64,000 nt of DNA, taken from assembly GCA_012064415.1 (NCBI GenBank), contig SSNU01000147.1, positions 95,565-159,564 on the forward strand. The letters run 5' to 3'. Below are positions 35,301-46,649 of this stretch, piece by piece. The position numbers were made by a program, and so were the translations under genes. Source of the stretch: Gyrodactylus bullatarudis. Taxonomy: Eukaryota; Platyhelminthes; Monogenea; Gyrodactylidea; Gyrodactylidae. Under the pieces are notes generated by a model. The model did no database searches, was not told the DNA's origin, and was given only the letters and a program-made list of their open reading frames with translations. The stretch's first letter is position 1, and every line of letters begins with the position of its first letter.

Positions 35301-38300
35301 GTAGTATTTAAATCATTACTGGCGTAAAGTCTGAAGAGACCCGGGGTAATATAACGTTTATCACTCAAATATACGCTCTGTTTTCTTTAACCCTCCGCAT
35401 GAGTTCAGTTAATGTTCGACAATATTATTATCTATTATAGGCTTACATTTATACTGATTTTGACATAACTTTTTGCCTTTTCATTCTTTATGAGAAACTT
35501 TTCAAAAGCATTTCTAAGATCTTTTAGAACCTTGAGGCGTTCATTCTTCCTCTCTTCGCATTCAAGGATAAACTTTTCGTGTATCTCACGAAGCTTTTGA
35601 TCCTTAATACTGAGCTGAGTTTCCTTTTCTTCCTATATTGTAAATAAAATTAGGTATAATTTAGTATGGGAACTTGCTTTAACATCCAGAGAAACTAGAT
35701 CCTCTGATAGAAGTTCCCTCAAAGGTTTCGGAGACACATTCAAGAGAATGTCGAAAAGAAAAATTGTTCCATCTTTAGCGACAGATAGAAGATATTTCTC
35801 ATCATGAGAAATATCAATCTTCTTAATGGAGCCGGTCATCCTGGAGTGAAATCTCATGGAATACTCACCGATCGCACTTGTTAAGTCATACGGCTGCTTC
35901 ATTTCCAATACACGAAGGACACCATTTGATAAACCCAGAGCACATAAGTAGCCTGACTTGAAAAATTTCAATGTTTTTATTACGCACAAGTCCTGGTTGT
36001 CTATTTCAAGGCACGTGTATTGCTTTTCACGATTTGTAAACGAACACTTGTATAAATTGCCTCCATTCTGTCCTTTCTTCAAAGGAGATTTGTAATTAAT
36101 TTTTACGTTGATAAAAATACTATTATACAAGTACAACAATTAAATACTTGACTGTTTTAAACCCTTTCGATACGATAGCTAAACGAAAGTTTCAAGTTTT
36201 ATTCTCTCACAAAATTAATTAAAATGTGATGATAAAAAACATTTACTGAGACGAAATTTTATGTTTTCTTTCACATGATTTCATCAGGGTCTGAGTTATA
36301 TTAAAACTCCCATATACTGATGAGTAATTTAAAGTGAAATTGTACCAATTAAAGGATTTATTTGGAAATTAATTGTTACGAACACTTATAAGTTGATGTC
36401 AAAAGGAAAAATTCAATTTGTTTACAAAACATCTTCGATATTGAAGAAATGAGGTGAAAATAGTTGAAATTTGTCCAATTTTCAAGAGATTCTTGATGGA
36501 GCTGGTTATTGATTTCATGCATAGAAAATAAACATTGTTCTGAATTAGCTATTTAGCTACTATGGTCATGAATCTTATCAGCTCTTAACATAAGTTTTTT
36601 AATTTTGAGAACAAAAGGATCGTGAATTTAAAAATTCTATTCCTTTATGAAAAAGCTCAAATATCAATGGAATTCTGGAATGCCTGGCTAGCAAAAAAAT
36701 AGCATGATAGCAAACTCGGATAGTTTTTGATATAGAATCAAGAATAAAATCATGAAAAAATGTTTTAAAATCATTGGAAAAAGTTGGTTGGTCATATTAT
36801 ATGACTCACATAAATGACCTCTGGTATCGAAAGGGTTCATATTTACTAAATATTTGAGTTGATGAAATTTTGCAAAATTACTTAAATCGCCCATCGATAT
36901 GATAAATTTAATCTTCAAAACACCTTTCCATGCTTCTGGAATAAGATAAACAAAATTGTGAAAATTTTCAAATACAAAACGTTTTTTAGTCTATCAAAAT
37001 TGTAATATTCATGAAAAATAAGTGAAATTCCATTGTTAACTATTGAAAAAACAATTTAAATAGGATTTAAGTAATTTTCACAACTTTTCTGTAAGAAATA
37101 ATGTAAAATAAAAGTTAAAATTACGAATATTAAAGATTAAAAAATGTTTTAAATTTTAAAAAATTTACAATTTTGTTTATCTCATTCCAGAAGCATGGAA
37201 AGGTATTTTGAAGCGAAATATGGTGGAATAATATTAAAATACACTTGAAGATTAAATTCATCATATCGAAGGGCGATTCAAGTAATTTTGCAAAATTTCG
37301 TCCAAGTCAGATTTATTTAGTAAATATTATTTCCAGTATCGTATTCATATTCAAATGATGAAAAAATTCAAACAAAAATACTTTACCAAACTTAGCCAAA
37401 AGTTTTCTGTTGATATAGGACAAGTCATGCCGAGACTAAGTGTATGATTCTGACTGAATCGTAAGCTATGCAATTTTTTCAGACGCCGAGTCTTTTTCTC
37501 TTCAGCTGGATATTTTCATAAAATAATAATTTAATTTACTTGTATTGATAATGAAGGAATTCTCATTTTTCTCAGACTCAATGTAGCTTAATTCTGTCTC
37601 TTCGACAGTACGTTTAGAGAAAAATTTTCCTGTTATTGCACTGAAATCAAAGTAACGAATAGGCTCAAAGTTTTCCAGACGAAATGTTTCCTTTTCAATA
37701 TTTTTCTCAAGAACGGGAATTTCAATCTGACAGAGAGGGAAAATACATGATTTTCAAAGGAAAAAACTTACCGTTTCAATGATACACGACTTCATGAAAA
37801 TGTTCATGTATTGTTTACCGAGTAAAGTGAATAGACCAATATTTGTCGGCTGATTAAGCATTTGAATGTAGCAGAAGGGGTCAAATGTTTTATGAGTGTA
37901 CTTTAAGATGAATATTGTACAGTCTTTGCTCTGTGAAGAATAATTAAGTTGGTTGATATGAAGTTGGGAATCTATTATTTTTACAGAAATCTCGATTTTT
38001 TCATCTTTTACCATTTGTAGAAAAAAATTTTTAAATAAAATAAATTTTATGAAAAAAAGTCATTTTTCAAATTCCCGTTTGGCGCCAAAATCCCATTTTT
38101 TCGAACTTTGAGCTGAAAATTTTTATTGATTCGAAAATGATTTTCAGGATCGAGTTTAGAAAAGAAAGCTGACTAGCACTGTCAAATTACCGACAGTTTT
38201 CCCATTTCGAGAGATTTTGAATTATCGTAATTTCATTGATTTTCAAGCAGTGAAAATGATCAAAAGATCTAAATTTCGCTCCCAAACGATAATGTGATTA

Positions 38301-41300
38301 TGCATCAGATAAGATTCAGTAGAATTGATTTTCTTGTCTAATCTTGATCCTGAAAAAACTCTTTCGATCAGCCTCTCATTTTCGAATCAATAAAAATTTT
38401 CAGCTCAAAGTTCGAAAAAATGGGATTTTGGCGCCAAATGGGAATTTGAAAAATGGACATATTTTTCATAAAAATAATTTTTTTCTTCAAATGGTAAAAG
38501 TGGGCAACATGAGTAAGATTCTAAAAACTCTTAAATTTAGTTTTATGTTGTTTCATACTGAATCAACATTAAAAATATTGGGACATTCAGTATGCTTCTT
38601 CTAGATATTTGCAAGCATTTGGAACAAGGCATTTTTTTAGAGACTAACTAGGGGTGCTTTAGAATAGAATAGATTAAAGGGATAAAAATTAAATTTTTAT
38701 ATTGGCTTAAAAATAAACCATCAATTTCAATGTGAAAATATATATATTTTACAGTTTAAGTAATCATTCAGAGATTTTCAATATTGCCTAGTTAACCCTA
38801 TCGAGACGATAAGAAAACCAATCTAGAAAAAGACTCAAAATTGATATAGGACCATTCTAAATGAGATTCTAATGGAAATTCTATTCAATAAGGATTCATA
38901 TGACCGTATCTAAGAAAGTCGATTTTCTATTAAATTTCCCATCTACTAATAAGTAGATGAAAACCAAATTTTACTTATTTTTGTTATTTTATCCAAATTT
39001 AGATATCTCTTTGAGACTTTTTGTACTTTTCGGATTTGTTTAGCATGAATTATAGAATAGATTATGTGATATTGTTGAGACCTGCGTAATAACTGAGAAT
39101 TTCCTACTTTAAATGATCGCCCTATATAGGGCGAACCTCACGAAAGGGTTAAACTAATGAAACCGTGAATTTTCAGGTAAAGTAATCAAGAAATTTATTT
39201 TTCACTAAAAATATACATCAAGTTATATTCATTTAAATACTTGTATGAAAATTCCTGATTAATTAATTCCTTAATTGATTTAATTGTAACATGTATAAAA
39301 GTTTAAGATTTACTCAATTCGGAATTGCAAGAATTTATGAAACATGACTTACTGCCGTGATTAGTTGATCGTTCTTCATGTCGAAAACTATGTCAGTAAT
39401 TGCTTTTGAATGCGGCTTAATAGTTTGAATGTGCTTAAATTGATGAGAAGTACTGGACTCTTTCAAATAGGTATCCTCATTCTCAATGATACGAACTATT
39501 TTCAAGGTTCCATTCTCTAGGCCTACAATGATCGACTTTCCATGGTGATCAAACTAAAGAAAATAAAATTGGTTTGCTTTAGTTCATAATGTAAGCTGAT
39601 ATCTTTGATAAGATATTTAAAAAACCTCTTTGTGATGTTTTTTGTCAAGTTACTTCTTCACAATCATTGAAGAAGCAACTTAAAAACTTTCTCAGTAACG
39701 GAAATACGATAGACATGGGAAGTTCGTCCAGAGGTCTAAGCGTTGGACTTTCAATGCTCATGATTCTCGGCTACGGTATACTGAGGAGTCTCAATAAAAA
39801 CGAAACGCATCTATGCCTGCTATATATGTTTGGATTGTTTCATTATTAGCTTATAAGTTCGATACAAACTGAGTCTTATCTCTAGGGCAAGATGTGTGAC
39901 TTCTCCGCATCCAATTAGAAATATTAAAAGACTTTTTAAATACTTAATAAAAAAATTACACTGTAAAAATTCTTAAATAGGGAATAAAAAATATTACTCT
40001 GGACAAACTTTTGGAGATTATGGAAATAGAACTTTCAAAACTCCGGTACTGAGAAAGTACTAGTCATCAAAACACCTTAATTACAATGTAAAGTCTATCG
40101 TTTTGATATTGAGATCATGTAGTGTATTTTTCCAAAAAGAAGTTATTTTTGAATTTCTAGTTTTTTAAATCTTTTTTGAAATTAGTCTAATTTACATTTA
40201 GAATATAAAATCGAGAATAACTTATTAATTACTTTTGTTGGGATCCAAAGAGCTCTGGAACATCCTGGTTCAAATTGAATTTCAGCAATTAGCGATCGAT
40301 TTATTATGTTAAATACTCGAACAAAACCATCGATTTTTCCGATAGTAAAGAAAGATTCGCAAGTAATATCAAAGCAAGCGTCTTTAATTGGACCAGAATG
40401 CGCACGAAACTTTAACTGTGGAGATGCGGAAGTATGAGAGAATGACAAATCCAACTTCCATAAACCATAACTCTTGTCTTGGACAAACCAGCTAGAGTTG
40501 AAATCCTCTCTCGATTTGACTAGTTTGATCAGCTTCGAGTCATTATTGAGTTTTAGTTTATTCATGGGAGCTATTGAATGCGACTTGGAGCTTTGATCAT
40601 TTCTACTCTCGACAATTGAGTCAATGTTCCATGTCTAAAAGGAAAAAATATCGATTCTTCTAAATTCTACAGAACTCAATTACAATTTATTGTTAAACTT
40701 CATAGGAAACAAAACCTAAATTAAAACTTGAGTCATCATTAGGGCGGTCAAAATGCTAATTTTAATACGTTCATGAGCGATGAAATCTAATTAAAATTGT
40801 GTAAAGCATACCATTGTTACTATTTTGGTTTCTGAAATGATTTTTCTAGTTTTATCATCTTGATTTACTCATTAAACAATGTAAACTATACCAAACATAC
40901 AAATAAAAAGCCTTTCTTACTTATCCATAAAAAAATCATTGTCTTCAAACGACATCAAATCTCTTAGATAACCTAATAAAAATATCAAAATTGAACCTTG
41001 TGTGTTTTCGTTCAAAGGAACGTAGAAAATGTTTGATTATTGGATAATTATTCCTAGGCCAATCAGAGTAAATCATTGATTTTCGTAGTATGTATTTTAT
41101 TGGTCTTATCGTATGAATTATTATACTAGATTTTTATTTGAAATAATTAATAAGCATATTATGATTATCTGGTACAAATTATAATAAATATGAACAGATA
41201 TAGGCAACGTTTTTGTCTTTAAAGTTAGAGAAGTTAATCTGAAATTTCGTACGAAGGGGTAGAAGAACATTGAGCAGTATGGAGTATCCCCTGGTTGAAC

Positions 41301-44300
41301 GCAAGTTGTAACGACCATTCGGTTGAGGAGCGTATTTAGAGTACAGGAAAGCTGAGGCAGAGATGCATCTAAGCCAGAGAGGAAAGACTTTTGCACGATC
41401 AAGTAAGTCTTTATAAGGTAGAGGACCAAAGCATGAACTGAGGTAGATGAATTGAATGCGTTCCAATTTTTTGATGTTCCGACAGGGATATCGCAAAGAA
41501 TTCCTGATCCATAATCAAGATAAGGGGGTATTAATGCTTTAAAAAGTTGGATCCTCAAATCTGGGTTTATGACAAATCTCTTAATAAAGTAACTTTTACA
41601 TCTTATCTTCTTGAGGATTTCAATAGCATGAATGTTTGTGTTAAGATTGTTATCATATGAGATACCGAGGTCATTAATGATTGAGACTGTATCATACGGC
41701 AATGTTTGGTCAAGAGGTGGACAGCCATTGAGTGCCATGATTTTAGTTTTGGCTTGGTTAATTTTAAGACCTATCTTACCAAGTAAATTTGCTATGTGGG
41801 AGATCTCCTCGAGAATTGAATAATAGCCTTTTTGGAGCGATATAAGTATTTTGATGTCATCGGCATATTTGAAATATTTGATTTGAGGGTTTGAAGGTAC
41901 AATACTAGAGAATATTAGGTTAAAGATAAATGGTCCAATAATAGAGCCTTGAGGAACCCCAGAGTTGATTGAGGTAGAGTCGGAAAGCTTACCATTGAAT
42001 ATAACCTGTTGTTTTCTCTTAGTAAGGAACGACATGGTAAGATTAATTAAATAAGGGTTGACTTTCTGTTTGATCTAAGCTTCTTGAATGATTGAAAATG
42101 GAAGTCTATCAAACGCTTTTTCAATATCAAGGTAAATGACAGCACAAGGGATTCTCTTATATATAAGGTATTGAGCAGTGTCCATGAATGATAGTAGGTT
42201 AGAGCCAGTACTTCGACCTTTGATGAAACCATGTTGATGGGGATCGAGGTTGAGGATATCAATATGTTTAAGATTTGAATAGATAAACGAGTCAATCAGT
42301 GCCAGAAAGATTGGAAGGAGCGAAATTGGCAGAAAATCCCCCGAACCTGAGGGAACTGTTTTCTTTGGGATTGGTTGTATAAGGATTGTGAGCCATTGAG
42401 GTGGAATTACACTAGTGATGATAATATTTTGAAAATAATGAGATAAATGTTCAAAAAATAAGTTTGGAAGCGCAAGAAAGGTGGCAACAGAACAGAATGA
42501 GTTTTCTTTCCTATATTTATTTTTGAAGGTGAGAAGGAGGTCTATAATTAGGCTTGGAGAGATAGTCGGGATTGGGACTATTTTGATAATGGAGACTTTA
42601 TCAGGATAGTCATAGGCGGCGTATACTGAGGTAAAGAATTTGTTTAGTTCGTTAGGCTCAAAGTTACTATTATTAATGTTTCTTTCATCATGATGAGCAA
42701 GGAATCAAATCTTCTTCCAGGCACGCAGAGGGAATGATTTTATATCCGCGAGTATTGAGGATTCAAATAGAGATTGAGAGCTTTGTTGTTTTTGTTATTT
42801 TTGGAAAGTTTTGAGGACCTCTTTATTAATGAGTTGAACAAGTTGATGTTGAATCCATCGAAAAACAAATCTTGAAAAGAAATGGTGAGAGAAACAAATC
42901 TAGAGATATCTGTGGTGTAATGGGGATTCGAGGAATCATATGGACGAAAATCAGATCTGGAGAAAATGAGTATGTGATGATCTGACGATCTTACCGGATG
43001 TATACTGTGTAGAGAAATATCCGGGATGTCTGTGAAAAATAAGTCTAAAATGAACCCAGGTGGATGTCGTGTTGGTTGAGTTGTTAGTTGATTAAGCTTG
43101 AGAGAGTGTAGAAAAACTAATAAAGGATGAGGTAGATCAAGTATTAATGGTGAGTAATCTGGGTAATTAAAATCGCCACAGATGATTAGAAAGTTGCGAT
43201 GCTTGATGAGGTTTGAGTTGATGAAAGATATGATTTGACATTCAGAGAGGGACGATATTGGAGGAGGATTGTACACAGCGAATACTTGGATCGATAGATC
43301 TTTAAATACAATAAGAGCAGAGAGAACTTTATCATTGAGTGAGGTGATGTTTGAAACTGAAAGACATGAATGAGCATAAATAGCATAAATACATAATGTT
43401 TAGAATGCTAGTTTTAACAAGATAAAAATATAGTTTCATCAAATATTCCATAGAATATGCTAATAAATAAACGATTATTGATGAATTAACTTTATGAAGT
43501 GGTGAATTTAGAGCATTGCTATTTTTGGCAATTTTTTTAATTTAATTTTGCTAAAATTTGCTATTATATTTATTAAATCTTGATCATATTTTTTTGAATT
43601 TCACACTTGGTTTTATTGACGATATAAACTCTCCATAGATTTTCTTTTGTATTAAGAAGCGGCCAATCAATAAAGTCAATTTCATAATTTTTTAACCATT
43701 CGAGTTTTGCTTTTGATGTGTGACATGGTGCAATTTCTTGTTGAAATACAAGAATATCTAATTTGAACTTATTTTTGACTAGTAACAGATCTATCGAAAA
43801 CTTTTTTCTCATCCAATTAAATTTGACTTTCATCAAGACATTTTCAGATTATTAATCACAAATTTAGACTCAAATCTAATTTTTTTTCTATAAATTATTC
43901 TTTAATGATCGTTGAAGGATAAACTTTTTACAATCTTTCCAAGTAAGAAGCTTAAGTTGACATTGGCTTCTTACTTGGAAAGATTAAGTCGAATGATCTC
44001 ATGGACTCCAGAGCAATAATGACTCGACGAAACAAGCTGAAATTTCTATTCGATGAAAAATAGTGCTGAAAATATGAATGAAAATTTCATTAAAGTATCA
44101 TTTACTAGTGATTTTTTCTATGAATCAAATTGTCGTATATTACAAGTGTATCACATGTTAATAATTTGACCACTTTGTGAACAAACAAAACTTGAGGTCA
44201 AAATTTTCTTATTCTACTTTGACCCGTACACAATTGACTCAAAAGTTTTGAGTCAAAACCATACCAAAAAGCGATTAGCTGAAAAAAATATTCCATAACA

Positions 44301-45273
44301 CTAACTAAAAGCAATAATAAAATTAAGATTAGATGTAAAAAATAAAAGATTATATTACCTTTATCCATCCATCATTGCCAATTGTGTAAAGATCTCCTTC
44401 GTCGTAAAAAATTTGATTAATCATATTCAAATGACAAGGACTTAAATCAGGACCACAAATTTCCAATTTAATTGTATCGTTTTCCCAGAGATAAAGACAC
44501 CCAAAAGCATTTGAAGAAATAACTTTGCCATCAGGTAGAATTTCCAGACTATAAATATCGCATAAGGGTCTATCTCCAAATTTCCCATGGGAGTCTTTGA
44601 GTTTTAAGCCTGTAAACGTATTTATCAAGTTCCAAAACTTTATATGGTCTTCACCTCCAGTAACAAATATTCCATCAAACTCCTGGGACCAAACAAAAGA
44701 GTAAATTGGGTTATTGTGGGCTGGAACTTTTATGAGAGATTTTTGTTGCTTCCACTCATAAATGGTAAGTATGTTATCTGACTGATCACTGATGGCTGCT
44801 AGTAAATCTAGCTTTGAGTTAAACTTAATTTGAACATATTTTTTGAAAGCGCCATCAGAAAGAACACGGTACAACTTCAGCGAGGGATAATCATAAATGA
44901 ATATTTGAGGATTTTGATTTTCATCGCCAACTGCAATATACATATTCTCCCTATCAACATCAAGAGCACTAATCCCACCGATGCATGCCGTCTTGAAAGA
45001 TTTGGAAGAACTAATACTTGTATCGGTATCATATATTGTCAGAAATATACCGCTTGAAAATACAAGAATATTCTTGTCCAAAACTTCAATATTATTAGGC
45101 AAACAATTGTTAATACCGAATGACGCATTCAAAGACAGTAAGTTTGTATGATAGGAAAAATTACCTTTGATTTTAGGCAATGAAATAACAGATTCTTCTG
45201 GGTAATAATAGTCTGGAGCAATGTAGCTATCAATATCTAGATTAGAAGTCATAATAAACTCCAAATAATTCAA
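26301..45273 (-). CDS. CFAP44: CFAP44 (WDR52) axonemal WD-repeat/coiled-coil protein
   Basis: Exons read so far: 44359-45273, 40233-40634, 39353-39553, 37772-37930, 37540-37726, 37387-37505, 35684-36067, 35447-35632, 34323-34453, 33978-34293, 33552-33931, (33.0-33.47 kb unresolved), 32478-32963, 32231-32411, 32181-32201, 30799-31109, 29840-30262, 27948-28064, 26301-26426; about 1,700 residues. The N-terminal half is WD repeats with CFAP44 landmarks: FIYDYPSLKLYRVL, GEDHIKFWNLINTFTGLKLK, LPDGKVIS. The C-terminal half is coiled coil, with the landmark LDECPQGCPYEDFKFVLNLR and KKFGCVFNIEKMEKTIFNKE, ending EEIEKLQKEISLLKNE. CFAP44 acts with CFAP43 in tethering inner dynein arm f in motile cilia. 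The start could be 45273 or 45252. Phases agree at all joined exons; the exon at 33552 leaves phase 2, and its partner is not settled. Large introns hold many mobile elements. Confidence 0.92.
27120..27925 (-). mobile_element. LINE reverse-transcriptase fragment (5'-truncated)
   Basis: Minus strand: KFTDDLKFVYRVKNFLDILK, then LKDSLEAMGLYINRDKCKI, and near 27120-27350 KDKYDIMNCDNLHSLK. It is the same family as the plus-strand copy at 53960-54880 (which has intact GVPQGS and FADDLKFV). Here FADD has become FTDD and frames are broken. It sits in the last CFAP44 intron (26427-27947). Confidence 0.75.
28323..29046. mobile_element. Short MULE derivative, GTTAATTCC family
   Basis: Ends AGTTAATTCCAAAAATCACC and its inverse GGAATTAACCC match those at 11399-12678. 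Flanks AAATGATTT / AAATATTTT look like an eroded 9-bp target duplication. Part of the interior (about 28890-28950) is an inverted relative of 12170-12240. It lies in a CFAP44 intron. Confidence 0.65.
29272..29312 (-). ncRNA. Decayed hammerhead ribozyme motif
   Basis: Minus strand: GGTATA, CTGACGA, then helix II GTCC/GGAC around a 6-nt loop, but the GAAA box reads GTAT. Boxes and spacing match the intact copy at 31514-31565; the core is broken, so no activity is expected. Confidence 0.5.
30330..30520. repeat. Decayed palindromic relative of the hammerhead element
   Basis: Left arm (about 30333-30395) and right arm (about 30445-30515) are diverged, inverted versions of the arms at 31344-31470/31642-31768 (AACATTCAGCAACATGAGCT versus AACATTCAGCGACATGAGCT). 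The loop is about 50 bp and has no readable ribozyme. Confidence 0.6.
31344..31768. mobile_element. Palindromic element carrying a hammerhead ribozyme
   Basis: Arms 31344-31470 and 31642-31768 are reverse complements over about 127 bp with, by eye, no internal mismatch, which implies recent formation or conversion. The 171-bp loop holds a hammerhead on the minus strand. The element lies in the CFAP44 intron between exons 32181-32201 and 30799-31109. There is no ORF; no target duplication was recognised. Hammerhead-bearing retrozymes and Penelope-like elements are known in animals; a perfect palindromic body around one ribozyme is unusual. Confidence 0.75.
31514..31565 (-). ncRNA. Type I hammerhead ribozyme, intact core
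   Basis: Minus strand, in order: helix I strand GGTTCATA; CTGATGA; helix II GTCC, loop AGAAAAA, GGAC; GAAAC; minimal helix III (AC...GT closing GCGC); cleavage triplet GTA; helix I return strand TATG, then TCTA and CC. CATA/TATG pairs and GG/CC pairs beyond an internal loop, the layout of natural type I hammerheads with loop contacts. A very short helix III is typical of Penelope-like and retrozyme hammerheads, which may act as dimers. Confidence 0.8.
34480..34625. repeat. Repeat shared with monooxygenase intron
   Basis: TTTTGAACCAAGTA...GCTGTTCGGCATAGAT and GATAGACCAATACAAGCCAG match both ends of the element at 21740-22225. Here it is shortened. Confidence 0.5.
35063..35311 (+). pseudogene. 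Unknown 83-codon frame with one internal stop, antisense in CFAP44 intron
   Basis: ATG at 35063 opens MSISEINIDFITPKNYDEIK; a single TAA follows at codon 42, and the frame then stays open (VKEAVLNSLIEKLKKPYEKF) to TAA at 35309. The composition looks coding and the minus strand here lies between CFAP44 exons. No family is recognised. It could be a decayed processed copy or a fragment of a mobile-element gene. Confidence 0.35.
38010..38540. repeat. Best-preserved foldback repeat copy
   Basis: Left arm about 38030-38165 and right arm about 38335-38500 are inverted copies containing TTTGGCGCCAAAAT and TTCGAACTTTGAGCTGAAAA. It is in the CFAP44 intron 37931-39352, directly next to the exon 37772-37930 acceptor. 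Confidence 0.75.
39775..39817 (+). ncRNA. Hammerhead ribozyme relic (opposite strand to CFAP44)
   Basis: Plus strand: GGTATA, CTGAGGA, GTCTCAATAAAAAC, GAAAC, GCATC, TATGCC. Helix I pairs GGTATA with TATGCC, and both catalytic boxes fit the consensus CTGANGA...GAAA. Helix II retains only the closing G-C and U-A pairs, so it is probably inactive. Flanks (CAATGC upstream, TATATATG downstream) match the 31.5-kb copy. Confidence 0.55.
41110..43390 (-). mobile_element. LINE (Jockey/CR1-type) with endonuclease and reverse transcriptase, frames broken
   Basis: It lies in the first CFAP44 intron (40635-44358), same orientation. An APE-type endonuclease segment near 42740-43276 has FLIICGDFNYPDYSP and SSDHHILIFS. 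The reverse transcriptase runs from about 42300 to 41121: YLDIEKAF near 42110, SGVPQGSIIGPFIFNL near 41950, and FKYADDIKI near 41860, then a long C-terminal region. At least two frameshifts and stops separate the blocks. The 3' end near 41110 matches the 3' end of a second copy at 47520. Confidence 0.85.
43560..43850 (-). pseudogene. Tc1/mariner transposase C-terminal fragment
   Basis: Minus strand: FQQEIAPCHTSKAKLEWLKN, then IDFIDWPLLNTKENLWRVY. This is the conserved (F)QQD-x-APCH...DWP-x-(Q)SP-x-LNPIENLW block of Tc1/mariner transposases, with the catalytic Asp of QQD replaced by Glu and SPDLNPI lost. Only about 85 residues remain. Confidence 0.7.
43932..43985. repeat. Perfect 20-bp hairpin
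   Basis: AATCTTTCCAAGTAAGAAGC is followed after 14 nt by its exact reverse complement. It lies just beyond the Tc1 fragment; it may be a solo terminal repeat pair or a transcribed hairpin. Confidence 0.6.
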
Positions 45274-45468
45274 TATTCTAATTAGGTACGGGAACGAACT
45301 AGATCAAACGTTTTATTGGATAACCCTGATTTTAAGAAACAGATTCTAATTAACGAAACAATTTATCGTCGAAAGTTGAATCAAGATTAATTTTAAAATA
45401 TTACTTAAGCTACTGACATAAACAATTTTATTTTGAAGGTTCGTTGTTTAAATTGTATAGTAATTCAA
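45274..45468. promoter_or_regulatory. Divergent upstream region of CFAP44 and ELP5
   Basis: 195 bp between the two start codons. A forkhead-like ATAAACA occurs at about 45417. No clear X-box was found. Confidence 0.35.
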
Positions 45469-46221
45469 ATGATTGATAAAAAGGCCGAGATACTTACAAA
45501 AATTCTGAAACAGCCACAATATTCTCAGAAAATTATCATTGTTTACAACAAAAGACAAAATCTCTTGAATATTTTAGATGTCTTGAAATCACAGAGAGAT
45601 CCTATTGACTTTGATTTAGGTTTATTGCAACGAAATAACTTTGATATGATCCAGATACGAACAATGTACGAATTTTTTTCAAAAAAGTCAGTGATTATAA
45701 AAGATATGATACCTTTATCAGTATTCTTCAATGGATTGGAAGAAATGTTACATTTTTTTTGTTCAAGTTTAGAAATAAATCCGTCAAACGAATTAATTTT
45801 CTGTGCTTCGAATGATGTTTTTGATAAATATGGTCATATTATGTCACAAATAGCTAATTCAATAATTAGATATGCTGCAAAAAGTTCTGAAATTTCAATT
45901 ATTGATTTTACTCATGTCAAGAATAGAGTAGAATCTGCTTTGAACAAAATTGCTAATAATTACATTCATGCTGAATACGAGATAACTATTAATTACTCTA
46001 AACTTATCATTCAAGAAGTGAAAGAGATTAAATCCAAGCAGATATTGCCAAGTTCGGACATGCCATCTTCTACATTTAGTCTATACAATTCTGTATCAGA
46101 GGAAGATGCAAAGAAAACAACATCTATTCCATTCAAAGAGGCTCAGAATCAGATATTTTACAATCCTGATGAATATGACGATGAAGATTTTGATGACCCA
46201 GATGATGACTTAGACATTTAA
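45469..46221 (+). CDS. ELP5: Elongator complex protein 5
   Basis: Single exon, 250 residues. The start is the ATG at 45469 (MIDKKAEILTKIL), because upstream codons in frame give only TTG. The body is a RecA-like alpha/beta protein of low sequence conservation. The diagnostic part is the acidic C-terminus: PFKEAQNQIFYNPDEYDDED, then FDDPDDDLDI, matching the Y-x-P-D...DPDDDLD(I/V) tail of ELP5. ELP5 joins ELP4 and ELP6 in the RecA-like hexamer of Elongator, needed for wobble-uridine tRNA modification in the cytosol. Divergent from CFAP44. Confidence 0.8.
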   Translation: MIDKKAEILTKILKQPQYSQKIIIVYNKRQNLLNILDVLKSQRDPIDFDLGLLQRNNFDMIQIRTMYEFFSKKSVIIKDMIPLSVFFNGLEEMLHFFCSSLEINPSNELIFCASNDVFDKYGHIMSQIANSIIRYAAKSSEISIIDFTHVKNRVESALNKIANNYIHAEYEITINYSKLIIQEVKEIKSKQILPSSDMPSSTFSLYNSVSEEDAKKTTSIPFKEAQNQIFYNPDEYDDEDFDDPDDDLDI

Positions 46222-46649
46222 AGATTTTCATATTTTGTTTCGAATGCAAATATGAGATTTTATAATGAAAAATTAACTTTATTTCATTATTTTCTTTTGT
46301 ATAAAGAGGTAAATCAACAACATTAGACAAAATAATCTGAGTAGTTATCTATCATCAAGTTTCCACATTCTTTACATTGTATGAAGCCGATGAAATTTTT
46401 TTTTGTATATTAATACTGGGAAAAAAAGTTGAATCCACATATTAGAATGCGGAATTCACAAACAACAAAGTGTTCAATCAGGAAGAGTTTCAAAATTATG
46501 CATCACAAGTTGACAAAATTATAAATTGTAATACAAAGAAGATAAACTGGCCACTTCAAAGTTGGTTATCGGACAAAAATAAGTTTCACGGTTCAAAGTA
46601 TAAGCTATGACTCTGTAGAATGGCATTCAGAAAATCTGAAAATGGAAGC
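46222..46649. other. Convergent 3' flanks of ELP5 and synaptobrevin
   Basis: 428 bp between two convergent stop codons; AATAAAGT-like and AATATTA signals but no gene. Confidence 0.4.

Noticed and set aside
36286..36345. ACTGATGAGTAA...GTGAAATT resembling a hammerhead
   Set aside because: Helix II cannot form and the C before GAAA is missing; at best an extremely decayed relative.
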